A stretch of DNA of 64,000 nt from positions 75,235 through 139,234 of the forward strand of contig DGTC01000055.1 in NCBI GenBank assembly GCA_002394205.1, read 5' to 3'. Below the pieces are notes generated by a model, which saw nothing but the letters and a program-made list of their open reading frames with translations, was not told where the DNA came from and made no database searches. The DNA comes from Lachnospira sp. UBA4346. Lineage in GTDB: Bacteria > Bacillota > Clostridia > Lachnospirales > Lachnospiraceae. This document shows positions 9,085-17,999 of the stretch, in pieces. Position 1 is the first letter of the stretch. Every line of letters begins with the position of its first letter. The translations under genes and the position numbers were made by a program.

Positions 9085-10287
9085 ATGGCAAAAAAAAAGG
9101 ATTTTCATGTTGGAAGGACAACCAATGCAACTTTAAATGCTGCAGGTGGTCAACGATTACAACAGCTAAAAGCACAAACGCAATATAATTTCAAATTCAT
9201 TGAAAAGGACAAGATTATATCCAATCCGAAAAATGAAATGTATACACAAGATGGAATAGCGGCTCTAAAAGAAAGTATCCTTGTAAATGGACTAAGACAC
9301 AACCTTTCAGTTCTTTATAACGCTGATACAGACACATATCGTCTAATATCCGGTGAACGTCGTTATCACGCTATATGCGCCATGACAGAAACAGAATATA
9401 ACAATATGTTCCCAAGTGGAATTCCATGCAAAGTAGAACCGGCAGATATTTCAGAAATTGATGAAGAAATTATGTTGATTTCTGCAAACCATGATGTACG
9501 TGAAAGTTCAATGGAAGTAAAACGCTGGGAAGTCAGTCGTTTAAAAGAACTCTATGAAACCAAAAAGATTTCCGGAGAAATCAAAAATATTAACGCTGAA
9601 ATTGCAAAACAACTAAATATTTCTGAACGTCAGGCAAGAAAGTATACAACCGCCGAAAAACTTATTCCTGAACTGAGTGAGTTATTAAATGCAAATGGGA
9701 TTGATTTGAATGAAGCGGATAAATTTGGTCGTCTTGATGAGGATGCACAAAAGAGCATATTACATATTATTCAGCTAAATGGATCTGTTAATAACGAAGA
9801 ATATCAAACAATTAAAAAAATGTCTGAAGATAACGCAAAAGCAGCCAAATCATACAAGTCAGAATTAGATAAGACTTCTCAAAAATTAGAACAGCAGCAA
9901 CAGCTTGTCGAATCTCTCCAGCAACAGATCTCTGATTTACAGAATCTTCCTCATGAAAAAACTAAGGAAGATTTACAGAGCGAAATTACTTTCATATCTA
10001 ATGCCAAGCAAAAAGCAGAAGCAGAAGTATCCAAGCTCCTTAATAAAATCGATAAAATGCAGGAAGAACAGAAACTTAAAAGTCAAAAAAATATTGCCGT
10101 GTCCGATGCAGATTTAAAACGTATTTCAGCGCAGGCAAAAACAGAACAGGCTCTTATGCAAATCGAGAATAACTTTACAATTCTTAAAAATAATCAAACA
10201 ACAATTCTGCAAAATGTGGATTTAAAAACAAGGGTTGCAATTTTAAAGGAACGTATTGAGGCGCTTGCGAATACACTTGAACTCTAA
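9085..10287 (+). CDS. parB: ParB-family centromere-binding protein
   Basis: 400 residues. The N-terminal ParB/Srx domain (about 40-140) carries the CTP-binding-type signature GERRYHA at residues 90-96. A helix-turn-helix follows at about 168-190 (NAEIAKQLNISERQARKYTTAE). Residues about 230-345 are a long Gln/Lys/Glu-rich coiled coil, longer than in Spo0J, followed by a short C-terminal domain that probably dimerises. It is co-transcribed with parA (2-nt gap). The upstream array of TGAACTSAGTTCA palindromes is its likely target. The assignment rests on domain order and context. Confidence 0.9.
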   Translation: MAKKKDFHVGRTTNATLNAAGGQRLQQLKAQTQYNFKFIEKDKIISNPKNEMYTQDGIAALKESILVNGLRHNLSVLYNADTDTYRLISGERRYHAICAMTETEYNNMFPSGIPCKVEPADISEIDEEIMLISANHDVRESSMEVKRWEVSRLKELYETKKISGEIKNINAEIAKQLNISERQARKYTTAEKLIPELSELLNANGIDLNEADKFGRLDEDAQKSILHIIQLNGSVNNEEYQTIKKMSEDNAKAAKSYKSELDKTSQKLEQQQQLVESLQQQISDLQNLPHEKTKEDLQSEITFISNAKQKAEAEVSKLLNKIDKMQEEQKLKSQKNIAVSDADLKRISAQAKTEQALMQIENNFTILKNNQTTILQNVDLKTRVAILKERIEALANTLEL

Positions 10288-10304
10288 AACAGATAATGTA
10301 ATCT

Positions 10305-10373
10305 ACAAATTCAGCGATTCTAATTATTAAATTTTAAAGAATTGGTAAAATTTATTAGAATCGCTGAATTTGT
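10305..10373. repeat. 20-bp perfect inverted repeat downstream of parB
   Basis: Arms at 10305-10324 and 10354-10373 match perfectly around a 29-bp spacer that itself holds AAATTTT/AAAATTT. There is no immediate T run on either strand, so it is not a textbook terminator. It could be a transcript-end structure or a protein-binding or recombination site. Confidence 0.6.
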
Positions 10374-10476
10374 CTACAGAAATGTGACATTTTTTCCGAT
10401 ATCTATAATAGAAACTATAATAGCGTCTTATATGTAAATAGAATCTATTAATTCGGTTAGAATGGAGGGGAATACA

Positions 10477-11049
10477 ATGTCTAACATAAATATCTCTATA
10501 ACTTCAGCGAATATAAATCAATTGGCAAATGAACAAGTATCTACAAATAAAAACTCAAAAATGAATATTACCAATAACTACAAAATCAATAACAATATAG
10601 ATGAAACATCAAATATTAATCAAGAAGCGACTTTAGAAATATCTAAAGAAGGAAAAGAAGCTGTTCAAAATAATACAAATAACTATGAACTGTATCAGCA
10701 AATGATAAATGATATTTATGAAAATAACAAAGAAGCTAAAGAACATCCAGATGATACATGGAAAATTTTAGAAATTGCAAGAAGAATTTCTAGAGGTGAT
10801 AAAGTACCACCTAATGATGAGAAGAAACTTATGGAAGCAAATTTTAAATTATATCAGGTTGCAAAATCTGCTTCTGTATTAAATTATGCAAAAAAACATA
10901 AGAAATATAAATCTATGTATGAAGAGGAGGATGGTTTATCTGAAGAAATGAAAGAGAAAATAGATTCCTTAAATACGAGTGCATCTTCAAATATAGATTC
11001 AGAACATCAAGTATCAGATATAAATACAGATATAAATATTACAGATTAA
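10477..11049 (+). CDS. Hypothetical protein downstream of parAB
   Basis: 190-residue soluble protein of unknown function. The first 70 residues are Asn/Ser/Thr-rich and low in complexity and end in LEISKEGKEAV. Residues about 70-150 are helical and look conserved in style: ILEIARRISRGDKVPPNDEKKLMEANFKLYQVAKSA. The C-terminus is acidic and Asp/Ser-rich. There is no signal peptide or membrane segment. The ATG at 10477 is preferred over 10462 because GGAGGGG lies 6 nt upstream and overlaps the earlier codon. A strong terminator follows, so it is a single-gene unit. Location beside parAB may be incidental. Confidence 0.75.
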   Translation: MSNINISITSANINQLANEQVSTNKNSKMNITNNYKINNNIDETSNINQEATLEISKEGKEAVQNNTNNYELYQQMINDIYENNKEAKEHPDDTWKILEIARRISRGDKVPPNDEKKLMEANFKLYQVAKSASVLNYAKKHKKYKSMYEEEDGLSEEMKEKIDSLNTSASSNIDSEHQVSDINTDINITD

Positions 11050-11078
11050 AAAAACAGATATTGATAAATGAAAAACGT

Positions 11079-11135
11079 AACAATACAGAGTTTTCCTGGG
11101 ATTTTAGGAATTACTCTGTATTGTTTTTTTTCTTT
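11079..11135 (+). terminator. Intrinsic terminator after the hypothetical gene
   Basis: AACAATACAGAGT (11079-11091) pairs with ACTCTGTATTGTT (11113-11125), extended inside by TTCCT/AGGAA, and runs into a long T tract. Confidence 0.88.
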
Positions 11136-11455
11136 TTACAAGTGGAATTATATAGAAATAAAGTAAAATAATTGCATAGAGAGGCTTTTTTTTCTCTATT
11201 TTATGTTGAAAAAATACGAGAAATTGTTTAAAAGTTTTGATTTCAGGTATATTTGTTAATTTATTAAGTAGAAAAGTTTCCAAATGTAGATAACAAAAAA
11301 TTTTATTTAATATATATTTCATTTAATTAATATATGTAAATGGACTTTTATTTTGAAAAAAATAAAGAATATGTTTAAAATTCTAGATTATGAAATAAAT
11401 ATGCTGCCAGAAAATATATTTCCCGTAAAAAAGCGCACAAAAAGAAGGCTGTAGG
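11136..11455. other. AT-rich intergenic spacer
   Basis: A 320-bp, very AT-rich stretch between two convergent transcription units. A 72-codon minus-strand frame here has no ribosome binding site and a Lys/Ile/Phe composition typical of translated AT-rich DNA. No gene, repeat or clear terminator for the minus-strand gene was recognised. Confidence 0.5.
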
Positions 11456-12637
11456 TTATGCAGCCAAATTAGAATTATGAAATTGAGCTAAAACAATTGT
11501 ACGTAATAAACCACCTAAATTTGTGATGTGTCGTTTTGGAATCATATAGGTTCTATATACTATACAAAGAGCAGATAAAACACGATTATAGGAGTATTGC
11601 ATTGCAAGTTGAGCAAGATCCTCTAAGTCTAAATCATTCCATTTTATTAGACAAAATTCCTCCGGGGAGAAAGAAGTATCACAATGAATAAAAGGAATAC
11701 ATTCTGCATCCACAGACTGATTTGTATTGATATTTGGAACTTCCGAATTAAATTTCAATAAGAAATTTTCGAAAGCAGATAGATATTCTTGATATAAACG
11801 CTCTTTTTGTACTTTGCTATTAAATTTATCATATAGTTCAAAACGAATGGAAGAATCAGAGAATGAAACAGCAAAAATATTATCGCAATCTTTTAATGCA
11901 GAACGAATCATACATGGTTTACAATATTCTGGTAACATTCGTTTGAGTTCGGAGTATCTTTTTGAAACAGCAAAAAACGGCGCTTTCATATTTAAATTGT
12001 CTAATTCTATAAGTTCTCGTAAATGTAAACGTAAAGCGAGAAGATTTGGTAATGCTAGGATTTCTGATAATAATTCTTTAGACATTACAATAAAACCTCT
12101 GCCTCCTTTCTGTGCTGGAAGATAATAATTTTCAACATCAGAAAGACAAAGGTTTATGATATAAGGTTTTGTTTGTGAATAAGATATATACTGATAATTG
12201 CTCAATATATTTAAATTGTTAAATACTGTTTTAATATTACAATCTAAAGATTCTGCTAACATTCGACAGTCTACCTGTTGAACAATTCCATATTTATCAG
12301 GAGATAAGAAATGCAGTAGTAGTAGTAGTCGAATGGCATTGTTTTTTAAGCGTGGTTTATAACCATAACGATTTTTTTCGTTATGGTATACCTTTTTATA
12401 TATATTCTGAGAAGATAACTGTTTGTAAGGACATTGTGCACAAGACTGGATTGCCTGTTCATATAAAGCATCTCCTTCTTTAAAGGTAGAATGTATAGCA
12501 TTCCACTTACAATTTGCACATTCAGAATTAGAATAATCGATTACATCGATTGTAGATTCTACAACTTCAATATAATTTTTTTGTAGACCAAGCGCCTGAA
12601 TAAGAACAGCTTTTCCAATATTAGCAAAATTATCCAC
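11456..12637 (-). CDS. Putative DNA-binding protein with CxxC-CxxC motif and winged/HTH segment
   Basis: 393-residue protein not assigned to a named family. Cys40, Cys43, Cys66 and Cys69 form a CxxC-N22-CxxC zinc-binding pattern. Residues about 98-150 (RLLLLLHFLSPDKYG...) look like a winged-helix or HTH region: a helical bundle, then MLAESLDCNIKTVFNNLNIL as a possible recognition helix. The rest is mixed alpha/beta. The gene is directly downstream of the iteron origin and 70 bp from a 9-bp-arm palindrome, so a role in replication control or copy number is plausible. That is inference from position. The start follows a GAGGTGGTGAAG-type ribosome binding site. Confidence 0.7.
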   Translation of the reverse strand: MDNFANIGKAVLIQALGLQKNYIEVVESTIDVIDYSNSECANCKWNAIHSTFKEGDALYEQAIQSCAQCPYKQLSSQNIYKKVYHNEKNRYGYKPRLKNNAIRLLLLLHFLSPDKYGIVQQVDCRMLAESLDCNIKTVFNNLNILSNYQYISYSQTKPYIINLCLSDVENYYLPAQKGGRGFIVMSKELLSEILALPNLLALRLHLRELIELDNLNMKAPFFAVSKRYSELKRMLPEYCKPCMIRSALKDCDNIFAVSFSDSSIRFELYDKFNSKVQKERLYQEYLSAFENFLLKFNSEVPNINTNQSVDAECIPFIHCDTSFSPEEFCLIKWNDLDLEDLAQLAMQYSYNRVLSALCIVYRTYMIPKRHITNLGGLLRTIVLAQFHNSNLAA

Positions 12638-12706
12638 GTATCTTCACCACCTCTCTTGTGCTATTTAACAATAAATGGCAAAGAATTGCAAATTGGATAA
12701 TTTACT

Positions 12707-12728
12707 AGGATTTTGTCCACAAAATCCT
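12707..12728. promoter_or_regulatory. Palindrome AGGATTTTG-TCCA-CAAAATCCT
   Basis: Perfect 9-bp arms with a 4-nt centre, 70 bp before the zinc/HTH gene. The centre contains TTGTCCACA, one mismatch from a DnaA box. It may be an operator for that gene or part of the origin. Confidence 0.55.
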
Positions 12729-12749
12729 AAAAATTAAAGAAATGTTCAT

Positions 12750-13143
12750 ATTAATGTCTACATTTTTGAAATTTTGGGGATATTTACTCTAAATTTATCT
12801 ACAAAATTTCTTGAAAATTTTTTTGTAGATGAAAAATGTGGATAAAATTCAAATTTACTCTAATTTTATCTACATTTATTTTTACAAATTTGAAACTTCA
12901 AAAAAATATAGGATTTAAGGGAAAATGTAGACATCAAAAAACAAAAATTTAAAAAAAAATGTAGAAAAGATATTCTTTAAAAATAGAAAAAATATAAATA
13001 AATAGAGTAAAATTTAAATTTAAGGATTTTAAATGAAAATTTTACTCTAAAAATGTCTACATTTATTTATTTTACTCCAAATTTATCTACAAAAAGGATA
13101 AAATAAAAAATATTATGAAAAATTTACTCTAAAAATGTCTACA
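12750..13143. other. Putative replication origin with iterons and a DnaA box
   Basis: Five 21-bp direct repeats with consensus TTTACTCYAA then WTKTCTACA are at 12783-12803, 12854-12874, 13041-13061, 13071-13091 and 13123-13143. Half or inverted copies lie at 12753-12762, 12926-12934 and 13004-13011. A perfect DnaA box (TGTGGATAA) is at 12837-12845. The rest is extremely AT-rich, suited to strand opening. The array lies between the initiator-like gene, whose stop codon abuts the last repeat, and the zinc/HTH gene. This is the layout of an iteron-controlled plasmid origin. Confidence 0.8.
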
Positions 13144-14535
13144 TTATTTATTACTTGCATGAAGTCGTTTTGTATCATCAAAACTTAAATCTTCAATTTC
13201 AGCATCTGATAAAGGCAGAAAATGAATAATAAAAACACCATTTTTAAATTCAAATTTACGAATTGCAATTTGATTATCAACAAATTCCTGAAGACTTTCC
13301 TGAATAAATTGAAGATTTTTCTTCTTATTTTTTAGCTTAAAACGAACAATTTTTTGAAAGTATGTATAGCTGTATTCATTCATTTTGGTTTCCTGATTTG
13401 CAATTTGTTCACGTTTCATTGCATAACAGATAATTTTAGAAAGATTATTTTGTAATACATCGTATGATGCAGATGAAATCGAAATTAGCTTCTTTTGAAT
13501 GATCGCATTGCTAAGAATTTCTCCGAATTGAGCAATTGCATAAGGGCGTTCCGCATCTTCTTTAATTGCGATGTTATCAAATAAGTTGAAGTACATTTTG
13601 CTGCCTTCTTCTTCGTAAGAGAAGTTGTATTCGACCAGCTTACGGCATGAATTGGAAATTTTATTAATAACATTTTTTCCAACATGATAATCTACAACTT
13701 CTTTTCCGAGTGTATTTAAATCAACAACCACTGATTTTTCTCTGGAAAATTCCTGCATATTAATATTCGAAATGAAAGCGTTTACCAGTTTTAAATCATT
13801 AGAATCCATTGATTTTGGAGGCGTTAGCTTTCCATTGTTTACTGTAACTTCAAGTAATTCCTGACCGTCATCATCAGTAACAATTTCTTTTAATAAATTA
13901 TTAGATGCCGTTTCCATCATTAATGTAAATGAAGAAGGACTAAATAAAGGTTTTTCAAGTAATTCTTCAGGGAACATTCTAAAATAAGCATCAATATTAC
14001 CGGATAATTCACGTTCGATATATTTCCATGCATTTACAATTAAGTCATTTTTTAATGAGGTAAATACGGAATTGTTTGTATAAGAAGAAATACCTGGAAA
14101 TGTTATTAAAAAACTATTGGAATCGTTTTTCCATTCAGTTGCTTTTTCTTTGTATTCTAGAAGAATTTCTTCAAGATTTTTATCACCAAACATCAATACG
14201 TACTGATCAACAGGAAGAGAACGGGCAGTAGTAATAATAGGAGCCAGTGGATGTTTGGGATCCTCGATTGATAAAGTATTTAGATCATTTATAAATGATT
14301 TGTACCAACGCGCTCTTTTTTGCAGACGTGACTTTTTAATTTTACCAATGATTGGTAATAAGTCTTCACGGCTGGTTTTTCCGTCTAAGTATTCCATTAA
14401 AGTGATATCAATAAGCTCTGCAAGAGTAGAGCAGGGAAAATTGAATACATCGTGTTTTTTATTAAAGAATTCTACGATAGTAGGATCTATATTTTTAGAC
14501 AGATCTTCAATAAACTGTCGAGAATATTGTTCCAT
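13144..14535 (-). CDS. Putative replication initiator (RepB/Rep_3-like)
   Basis: 463-residue protein with no signal peptide or membrane segment. The central and C-terminal region (about 260-440) has the texture of tandem winged helices of plasmid initiators: NAFISNINMQEFSREKSVVVDLNTLGKEV, then LSKIICYAMKREQIANQ...YSYTYFQKIVRFKL...IQESLQEFVDN. The N-terminal 200 residues are helical and not recognised. Its own promoter lies at 14610-14638 and its stop codon abuts the last iteron. Gene position, iterons and nearby parAB support the initiator role more strongly than the sequence motifs do. A GGAGGTTTCTATG start is visible. Confidence 0.7.
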   Translation of the reverse strand: MEQYSRQFIEDLSKNIDPTIVEFFNKKHDVFNFPCSTLAELIDITLMEYLDGKTSREDLLPIIGKIKKSRLQKRARWYKSFINDLNTLSIEDPKHPLAPIITTARSLPVDQYVLMFGDKNLEEILLEYKEKATEWKNDSNSFLITFPGISSYTNNSVFTSLKNDLIVNAWKYIERELSGNIDAYFRMFPEELLEKPLFSPSSFTLMMETASNNLLKEIVTDDDGQELLEVTVNNGKLTPPKSMDSNDLKLVNAFISNINMQEFSREKSVVVDLNTLGKEVVDYHVGKNVINKISNSCRKLVEYNFSYEEEGSKMYFNLFDNIAIKEDAERPYAIAQFGEILSNAIIQKKLISISSASYDVLQNNLSKIICYAMKREQIANQETKMNEYSYTYFQKIVRFKLKNKKKNLQFIQESLQEFVDNQIAIRKFEFKNGVFIIHFLPLSDAEIEDLSFDDTKRLHASNK

Positions 14536-14609
14536 AGAAACCTCCTAAGTTATATTTTAATCAGTTACTGCGTATAAAAATTTGTAAAAACGCAGCATAC
14601 ACTTCTATT

Positions 14610-14638
14610 ATTATAGGAAAAATAAGAGGAAAAATCAA
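14610..14638 (-). promoter_or_regulatory. Promoter of the initiator-like gene
   Basis: TTGATT (14633-14638) and TATAAT (14610-14615) are exactly 17 nt apart on the minus strand, about 75 bp upstream of the start codon. Confidence 0.7.
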
Positions 14639-14770
14639 ATATCATTTATCAAATATTATTTATAAGAAAAGAGGAAGATGAACGGGGGATGTGCAACCGG
14701 AAGCCTTTCTTAATTATGGTTTTGTTGATTTTGAGAAGTGTTGTGGGGGGGGGAATTATTTGTAAACATA

Positions 14771-14799
14771 TAGACATATGTAGTCAATTATTGTAAAAT
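14771..14799 (+). promoter_or_regulatory. Promoter of the recombinase gene
   Basis: TAGACA (14771-14776) and TAAAAT (14794-14799) are 17 nt apart, 40 bp before the start. A nine-G tract (14745-14753) lies just upstream. Confidence 0.5.
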
Positions 14800-14838
14800 A
14801 AGCATGGATGCAAATTTTAGAACAGGGAGAAATGTGTT

Positions 14839-15828
14839 GTGCAAGAGAAAAAGAAAATAGCAGTGCAAGAAGATACATATATTGCCGAATTAAGTGATGA
14901 ATTTATTAATAATTACTGGATTTTTTTTCGTGAAAAGCTGTCTAAACGAACACAAAAAGAGTATTTTTCAGTTTTATCAGGTTTTGTTAAGGTAACGCAT
15001 AAGGATATTATGAGTATTACGCAAAATGCAGTAGAAGTCTATATGAATGATTTAGTAGAACGTATGCAGCATAACCGTCTTACATACACAACGGCATTAA
15101 TGCGCGTATCTGTTATGCGTACTGTGTGCGAATATGTGCGTTACCATGCAAATCAACGTGGAATTCCTTATATCAACCATTTTCAGGAAGTTGTTCTCCC
15201 TGATATAGATAAAACAATTCAGCCGGAGCAACTGCCTTCTTTAAATGAACTTAATTCTTTACTGGAAATGACTATACAATCTCATGATACAACCGCTTTT
15301 TTACTTTTTTCTTTTGTCATCAAATGCGGATTAACGACGAGTGAAATTAGCTCTTTAAATATAGAAGATCTGGTGTTAGATATGAATGAAGAATTTTGTA
15401 TTCACTTTCCTGAAAAAAAACATACTAGCCGCATTATTCACATTCCTAAAGATTTACAAATAATTCTTCATGAATACCTTGCAGAAAAGGCTCTTGCATC
15501 CGGTCCTGTATTCTTAAATAAACATCATACAAGATTAAAAGTACGTGATGCAGAACGAATTCTTAATAAGTATGTAGATATGGGAATTGAAAATGGTACG
15601 ATTATACAACATTTTACATTACAGATTATGCGCCATGCAGCAATTATTTATATGCTTAAAGGCGGGGCAAGTGAAAATGCGGTTGCACAATATACAGGAA
15701 TAACAACCAAATGGTTATCCAGATACCGACATATCGTACACAGTATGGAAATTGCGAATGCAGCCGATTATCACATTCTGACGGTTCATCAATACGAAAA
15801 AAGACCTAATAATTCAGCAGATATCTAG
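14839..15828 (+). CDS. Tyrosine recombinase/integrase-family protein with degenerate active site
   Basis: 329 residues. An N-terminal SAM-like core-binding domain (about 18-115) precedes a phage-integrase catalytic domain (about 135-310). The start is GTG with GGGAGA 9 nt upstream. The tyrosine (Tyr296 in SRYRHI) and second arginine (Arg265 in IMRHAA) are present. The first catalytic arginine is Thr166 (CGLTTSEISSL), the HxLR histidine is Gln262, and no His/Trp occupies the LGH position (YTGITT). It may therefore bind DNA without efficient strand exchange. It is encoded divergently from the initiator-like gene, consistent with a plasmid maintenance or dimer-related role. That role is inference. 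Confidence 0.8.
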   Translation: MQEKKKIAVQEDTYIAELSDEFINNYWIFFREKLSKRTQKEYFSVLSGFVKVTHKDIMSITQNAVEVYMNDLVERMQHNRLTYTTALMRVSVMRTVCEYVRYHANQRGIPYINHFQEVVLPDIDKTIQPEQLPSLNELNSLLEMTIQSHDTTAFLLFSFVIKCGLTTSEISSLNIEDLVLDMNEEFCIHFPEKKHTSRIIHIPKDLQIILHEYLAEKALASGPVFLNKHHTRLKVRDAERILNKYVDMGIENGTIIQHFTLQIMRHAAIIYMLKGGASENAVAQYTGITTKWLSRYRHIVHSMEIANAADYHILTVHQYEKRPNNSADI

Positions 15829-15857
15829 TACTTTTTATTATTTTTTTGGTACTAGAT
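15823..15857 (+). repeat. Hairpin overlapping the recombinase stop codon
   Basis: ATCTAGTAC (15823-15831) and GTACTAGAT (15849-15857) form a 9-bp stem. The stop codon lies in the left arm. It is probably a transcript-end structure. Confidence 0.5.
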
Positions 15858-15958
15858 GAAAAATAGTACTGTACAAATAACTAATTTGTGATATAATAAT
15901 CATTGTAAACAAGCACATAGTTATGTCAACGTAACTAACTGTTTATAACAATTCCCCC

Positions 15959-15992
15959 AAAATGAACCTATGCGCAATCATAGGTTCATTTT
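15959..15992 (+). terminator. Intrinsic terminator downstream of the recombinase
   Basis: A 14-bp perfect stem (15959-15972 with 15979-15992) has a 6-nt loop and is followed by T residues on the plus strand. The A run on its other side may let it act on both strands. The remainder of 15858-16148 shows no gene. Confidence 0.85.
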
Positions 15993-16148
15993 TTAATTTA
16001 TACAAACGGAAATTATGAGAGTATATGTTTTATTTAAATCTGTTATTTCGCTAAATTATTGTTTAATGCAATAATATAGTAAACGAAATTGGTGTTTATT
16101 TTTGTGCGATTTAACACCTGAACATGAATTTTATAATACAATAAAATA

Positions 16149-16198
16149 AAAACAGTCTGTATAATCCAATATAAAGAATGGATTATACAGACTGTTTT
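16149..16198 (-). terminator. Terminator of the chemoreceptor gene
   Basis: A perfect 20-bp inverted repeat (16149-16168 with 16179-16198) is followed on the minus strand by TTTATTTTAT. It lies just past the MCP stop. Confidence 0.85.
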
Positions 16199-16223
16199 AA
16201 TATCCTTACAATCTATATCTATA

Positions 16224-17999
16224 CTAAATTGTAAATTTCTGAACATTCTCAGAAAGCAAATCAACAGATGCGTTCAAATGCGTAATGCTTTCCTTTGCAT
16301 TATTGACTAAAATTGTTAATTCTTCAGTCATTGCTGATGTTTCCTGCGTAGAAGCAGCATTGTTCTGTGCAATTTCATTTAATTTTACCAAAACATTTGT
16401 AACTCCCTGACGCTGAACTTCAATTTCATTTGTCATAATATCAATCTTTTCAATCGAATTTGTACATTCTAATAAACTTGCAGAAAGATCTGTAAAATCA
16501 GCTTCTGTATCTGTAATACAGCTATTCTGTTCCTGCATCTGTGATTTCATTTCATCCATAATCTTTAATGAACGTTCTGAATTCACAAGCAGTTCATCCA
16601 CAACCGTACCAATCTCTACAACATTATCAGCTGACTGCTTGGCAAGCCCTGCAATCTGCTCTGCAACAACTGCAAATCCTCTTCCTGACTCTCCAGCTCT
16701 GGCAGCCTCAATGGATGCATTTAACGCAAGTAAATCTGTCTGTTCTGCAATATCGTTAATAACATTTGCAGCATTTTTAATTTTTTGAACAGATTCATTT
16801 GTAAGTGCTGTCTGTGAATACATTTCATCAATTTGAACCTTTGTCTGTGTACTAATATCAACTAATTCATGTAATGTATTTGATGATTTATCACTTAATT
16901 TAGAAATATTCTTTGAGCTATTATCCAAAACATGAATTTCACTACCAGTATTTGTAATTCCCGTTCCAATTGCATTTACTTCTTCAGCAGCTTCCTTTGT
17001 AGATTCTGCCTGATCATTTACATTCATCGTAATATCATCAACCGCAGTTGATACTTCTGTAATAGATGCTGTCATTTGCATAAATGCAGATGAAAATGTC
17101 GACACTGTTGATTCCAATTCATTTGTAACATCTGAAATATTACGAATAAGTGCTTTAATATTCTCTTGTGCAGTATTTAAAGATGCTGCAGTTTTTCCAA
17201 TTTCATTCTTTTCTTTTACAATTAAATCTTCACTCAAATCACCCTGAGATAATCGTAATGCCATATTTTGCATTTTTAATACAGGATTAACAATAATATT
17301 ACCATATATTACAGACAAAACAATACATATTACAATAACAAGAACGCCAACTCCGGCGATAATAAATTCCATTTTATTATAACTTGCAGAAATTTCATTT
17401 TTAACATCGACCATCTCTGCATCCATATCATCCGTGTAATTACCTGTTGTAATAACCCAACCCCATGGCTCAAACATTTCTGAATATGCAAGTTTTGGTG
17501 CAACTGTTACACCATCTGCCTTTGTAAAATAGAAAGAATTATATCCGCCGCCGGCTTTCGCAACCTTCATGATTTCCTGAATAATCATAACGCCATTCTG
17601 ATCCTTCAGCTCATAACGGTTTGTTCCTTCCTGTTTTGCTAAAATCGGATGCATCAATAAAATATAATCTGTTGTATCAATCCACATATATCCGGAACCA
17701 TCATCCCGGTAACGCATATTACGAATCGCTTCTTTTGCCAAATTCTTGGCTTGATCCTCTGTATAATCACCTTTCTTATATGCATCATAATAGGACTTTA
17801 CAATTGCAATAGATGCCTGAATCTGTGACTTAATTTCTGTTCGATATCCATTATACATTGCATCTTCATATTTCGTATATGACATATCTGTCGATGAGCG
17901 AATATTGATAATTGCAACAATAGATACAGCACTTGTAATCGCTATGGATACGACTACAAATAAAATTAATAGTGACGTTTTTAAGCTTTTACATTTCAT
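16224..17999 (-). CDS. Methyl-accepting chemotaxis protein with single Cache sensor domain
   Basis: 591-residue transmembrane chemoreceptor. The first membrane helix is at about 8-30. The extracellular sensor (about 35-215) has the sCache_2 signature GSGYMWIDTTDYILLMHPI and WGWVITTGNYTDDMD. A second membrane helix (about 220-240) is followed by HAMP and a signalling domain with the hairpin-tip motif DIAEQTDLLALNASIEAARAG. ATG 17999 is chosen over 18026 because GGAGAACTT lies just upstream. It should link an extracellular small-molecule cue to CheA/CheW and flagella. It is a single gene with its own promoter region (TATAAT at 18033-18038). The ligand is unknown. Confidence 0.92.
   Translation of the reverse strand: MKCKSLKTSLLILFVVVSIAITSAVSIVAIINIRSSTDMSYTKYEDAMYNGYRTEIKSQIQASIAIVKSYYDAYKKGDYTEDQAKNLAKEAIRNMRYRDDGSGYMWIDTTDYILLMHPILAKQEGTNRYELKDQNGVMIIQEIMKVAKAGGGYNSFYFTKADGVTVAPKLAYSEMFEPWGWVITTGNYTDDMDAEMVDVKNEISASYNKMEFIIAGVGVLVIVICIVLSVIYGNIIVNPVLKMQNMALRLSQGDLSEDLIVKEKNEIGKTAASLNTAQENIKALIRNISDVTNELESTVSTFSSAFMQMTASITEVSTAVDDITMNVNDQAESTKEAAEEVNAIGTGITNTGSEIHVLDNSSKNISKLSDKSSNTLHELVDISTQTKVQIDEMYSQTALTNESVQKIKNAANVINDIAEQTDLLALNASIEAARAGESGRGFAVVAEQIAGLAKQSADNVVEIGTVVDELLVNSERSLKIMDEMKSQMQEQNSCITDTEADFTDLSASLLECTNSIEKIDIMTNEIEVQRQGVTNVLVKLNEIAQNNAASTQETSAMTEELTILVNNAKESITHLNASVDLLSENVQKFTI

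Noticed and set aside
10380..10400. Flagellar sigma-28 promoter before the 190-residue protein
   Set aside because: CCGATAT is present, but no TAAA element lies at 15-nt spacing.
11104..11322. 72-codon minus-strand frame
   Set aside because: It begins in a terminator region, lacks a ribosome binding site and shows no recognisable motif.
14745..14753. Nine-G tract as a phase-variation switch
   Set aside because: It lies outside the coding sequence and upstream of the -35 box of the recombinase promoter, so a slippage effect is not evident.
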